From Micrococcaceae bacterium (GTDB taxonomy: Bacteria; Actinomycetota; Actinomycetes; Actinomycetales; Micrococcaceae): a stretch of DNA of 14,633 nt. The stretch spans positions 1 to 14,633 of the forward strand of contig DNHA01000135.1 of NCBI GenBank assembly GCA_003486025.1, given 5' to 3'. Both the position numbers and the translations under genes were made by a program. Every line of letters begins with the position of its first letter. Position 1 is the stretch's first letter. The notes below the pieces were generated by a model, which made no database searches, had not been told where the DNA came from, and saw nothing but the letters and a program-made list of their open reading frames with translations. Positions 13,620-14,633 of this stretch are shown piece by piece.

Positions 13620-14633
13620 CTACGCATCAACCTCTGCCAGAACGGTCCCGCGAAGTTTCGCCACGGTGCTCATCAGATGGAAAACGACCAGTGTAGCGAT
13701 CGTGCCCAGGGCAATGCCGCCCATCTGGAACTGTCCAAAGACCAAGTCCTGGGTCACTGCGATTGCAATGATCAGGCCGGTGCCGGCGGTCATCAGGTTG
13801 ATCGGGTTGCCGAAATCAACCTTCGCCTCGATCCACAAGCGGGCGCCGACGATACCAATCATGCCGTACAGCACGATCCCCAGTCCGCCGATGACTCCTA
13901 CCGGGACGGTGTTGATCAACGCGCCGAATTTCGGCAGGAAGGCCAATGCCATGGCCGCAAGTGCGGCCACCCAATAAGCCGCGGTGGAATATACCCGCGA
14001 GGCAGCCATGACGCCGATGTTTTCGGCATAGGTAGTCGTCGCCGAACCGCCGCCGACGCCTGCCACCACGGTGCCGATGCCGTCGGCCATCAAGGCGCGG
14101 CCGTTGAATTTCGACAAGTCCTTGCCGGTCATCAGGCCTACGGTGCGCACGTGGCCGATATTCTCCGCAATCAACACGAAGACCGCAGGCAAGAACATCA
14201 GCGCCACATTGAAGTCGAAACTCGGAGTGTGGAATGCGGGCAGGCCCAGCCAGGCTGCCTGGCCTACCGGGGTGAAATCCACCTGACCCTGAACCAGTGC
14301 AATTAAGTACCCGATGACCAGGCCCACCAAAATGGACAAGCGGCCCAGCAAGCCTTTAAACGCAACGGTAGCCAGCACCACCGCGAGCACGGTCAAGAAG
14401 GTGGTGGCCGGAAAGTCGCGCATCGGCGCAAGGGTAGCGCTGGCCAGGTTCAGCCCGATCAGCGCGACGATGGTTCCCATCACCACCGGGGGCATGAGTG
14501 CATGAATCCAGCGGGTGCCGGTCTTCGCTACGATCACTCCGACGATAAAGAGGGCTGTGCCGGTCATCACAATGCCGCCCAGCGCCGCAGAGAAATCATC
14601 ACCGACGGTAGAAGCGGTCACCGGGGCAATGAG
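13620..14633 (-). CDS. Uracil-xanthine permease, NCS2 family (partial, N-terminus outside window)
   Basis: The frame is open through the window end: four residues (LIAP) precede the GTG at 14621, so 337 C-terminal residues are visible and roughly 90-100 are missing, compared with about 430 for UraA. It is a polytopic membrane protein of the UraA/7TMR fold that takes up uracil or a related base with protons. In the visible part, VLIAENIGHVR (about 153-163) and TTTYAENIGVMA (about 199-210) carry the two glutamates that correspond to the substrate-binding Glu241 and Glu290 of UraA. The second motif is GGSATTTYAENIG where UraA-type proteins typically have a PxTTYGEN form. I believe the SxTTTY variant is common in actinobacteria. 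The fragment ends with a normal cytoplasmic tail, and a strong terminator follows the TAG stop. Pyrimidine salvage fits the nucleoside hydrolase at the other end of the window, but the genes are not linked in an operon. Confidence 0.92.
   Translation of the reverse strand, partial: LIAPVTASTVGDDFSAALGGIVMTGTALFIVGVIVAKTGTRWIHALMPPVVMGTIVALIGLNLASATLAPMRDFPATTFLTVLAVVLATVAFKGLLGRLSILVGLVIGYLIALVQGQVDFTPVGQAAWLGLPAFHTPSFDFNVALMFLPAVFVLIAENIGHVRTVGLMTGKDLSKFNGRALMADGIGTVVAGVGGGSATTTYAENIGVMAASRVYSTAAYWVAALAAMALAFLPKFGALINTVPVGVIGGLGIVLYGMIGIVGARLWIEAKVDFGNPINLMTAGTGLIIAIAVTQDLVFGQFQMGGIALGTIATLVVFHLMSTVAKLRGTVLAEVDA

Noticed and set aside
13429..13977. 182-codon plus-strand frame starting in the gap before the permease gene
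   Set aside because: No ribosome-binding site is evident, it runs through the permease terminator and is antisense to the permease. Its Ser/Thr/Pro/Ile-rich composition is typical of a shadow of a membrane protein.
13620..14633. Unusual GGSATTTYAENIG motif in the permease
   Set aside because: Both substrate-binding glutamates are kept and the variant resembles other actinobacterial members, so no change in function is claimed.
1..14633. Search for tRNA, rRNA, CRISPR arrays, insertion sequences, phage or defence genes
   Set aside because: None could be supported: no spaced direct repeats, no terminal inverted repeats with transposase, no cloverleaf and no relevant protein motifs were seen by eye.

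Overview
The window looks like chromosome of a moderately GC-rich actinobacterium, most probably a member of the Micrococcaceae (Arthrobacter/Glutamicibacter type). The basis is GC-biased third codon positions, GTG starts, an actinobacterial-type LysR-like binding protein with a basic tail, and a beta-phosphoglucomutase/GH65 fusion. The genus is an inference from protein character; no rRNA or other marker is present. All genes are ordinary chromosomal metabolism. I see no phage gene, transposase, tRNA, rRNA or CRISPR array.

Layout. (1) 1-1529: a LacI-family regulator (minus strand, cut by the window start) faces away from a nucleoside hydrolase. A LacI-type operator lies between them over the likely -35 box. 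(2) 1622-2832: a dienelactone hydrolase-family protein and a small universal stress protein, closed by a strong hairpin. (3) 2928-7567: six plus-strand genes, the last five coupled by a 2-nt gap or by 1-4 nt overlaps. They encode a LysR-type ligand-binding domain without a DNA-binding domain, an enoyl-CoA hydratase, an HGGYW alpha/beta hydrolase, a PfkB-family fructokinase, a Cof-type HAD phosphatase and a glycerophosphodiester phosphodiesterase. A textbook terminator ends the run. (4) 7633-8610, minus: a protein with the outline of an actinobacterial APH-like phosphotransferase but with the key kinase residues replaced, so probably a pseudokinase. (5) 8702-11884, plus: a bifunctional beta-phosphoglucomutase-GH65 disaccharide phosphorylase. 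A perfect 18-bp palindrome lies between it and the pseudokinase gene. (6) 11950-13362, minus: an MFS sugar porter convergent with the phosphorylase across a two-way terminator. (7) 13620-14633, minus: a uracil/xanthine permease (NCS2), cut by the window end.

How they may work together. The sugar porter and the fusion enzyme suggest import of an alpha-glucoside or other sugar, and energy-saving phosphorolysis to beta-glucose-1-phosphate and then glucose-6-phosphate. The fructokinase and HAD phosphatase add sugar and sugar-phosphate handling. The nucleoside hydrolase and the nucleobase permease at opposite ends both serve nucleoside/base salvage, although they are about 12 kb apart. No wholly new system is evident. 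The most unusual items are the probable pseudokinase beside the phosphorylase, the palindromes at three control regions, and the functionally mixed but tightly coupled five-gene run.
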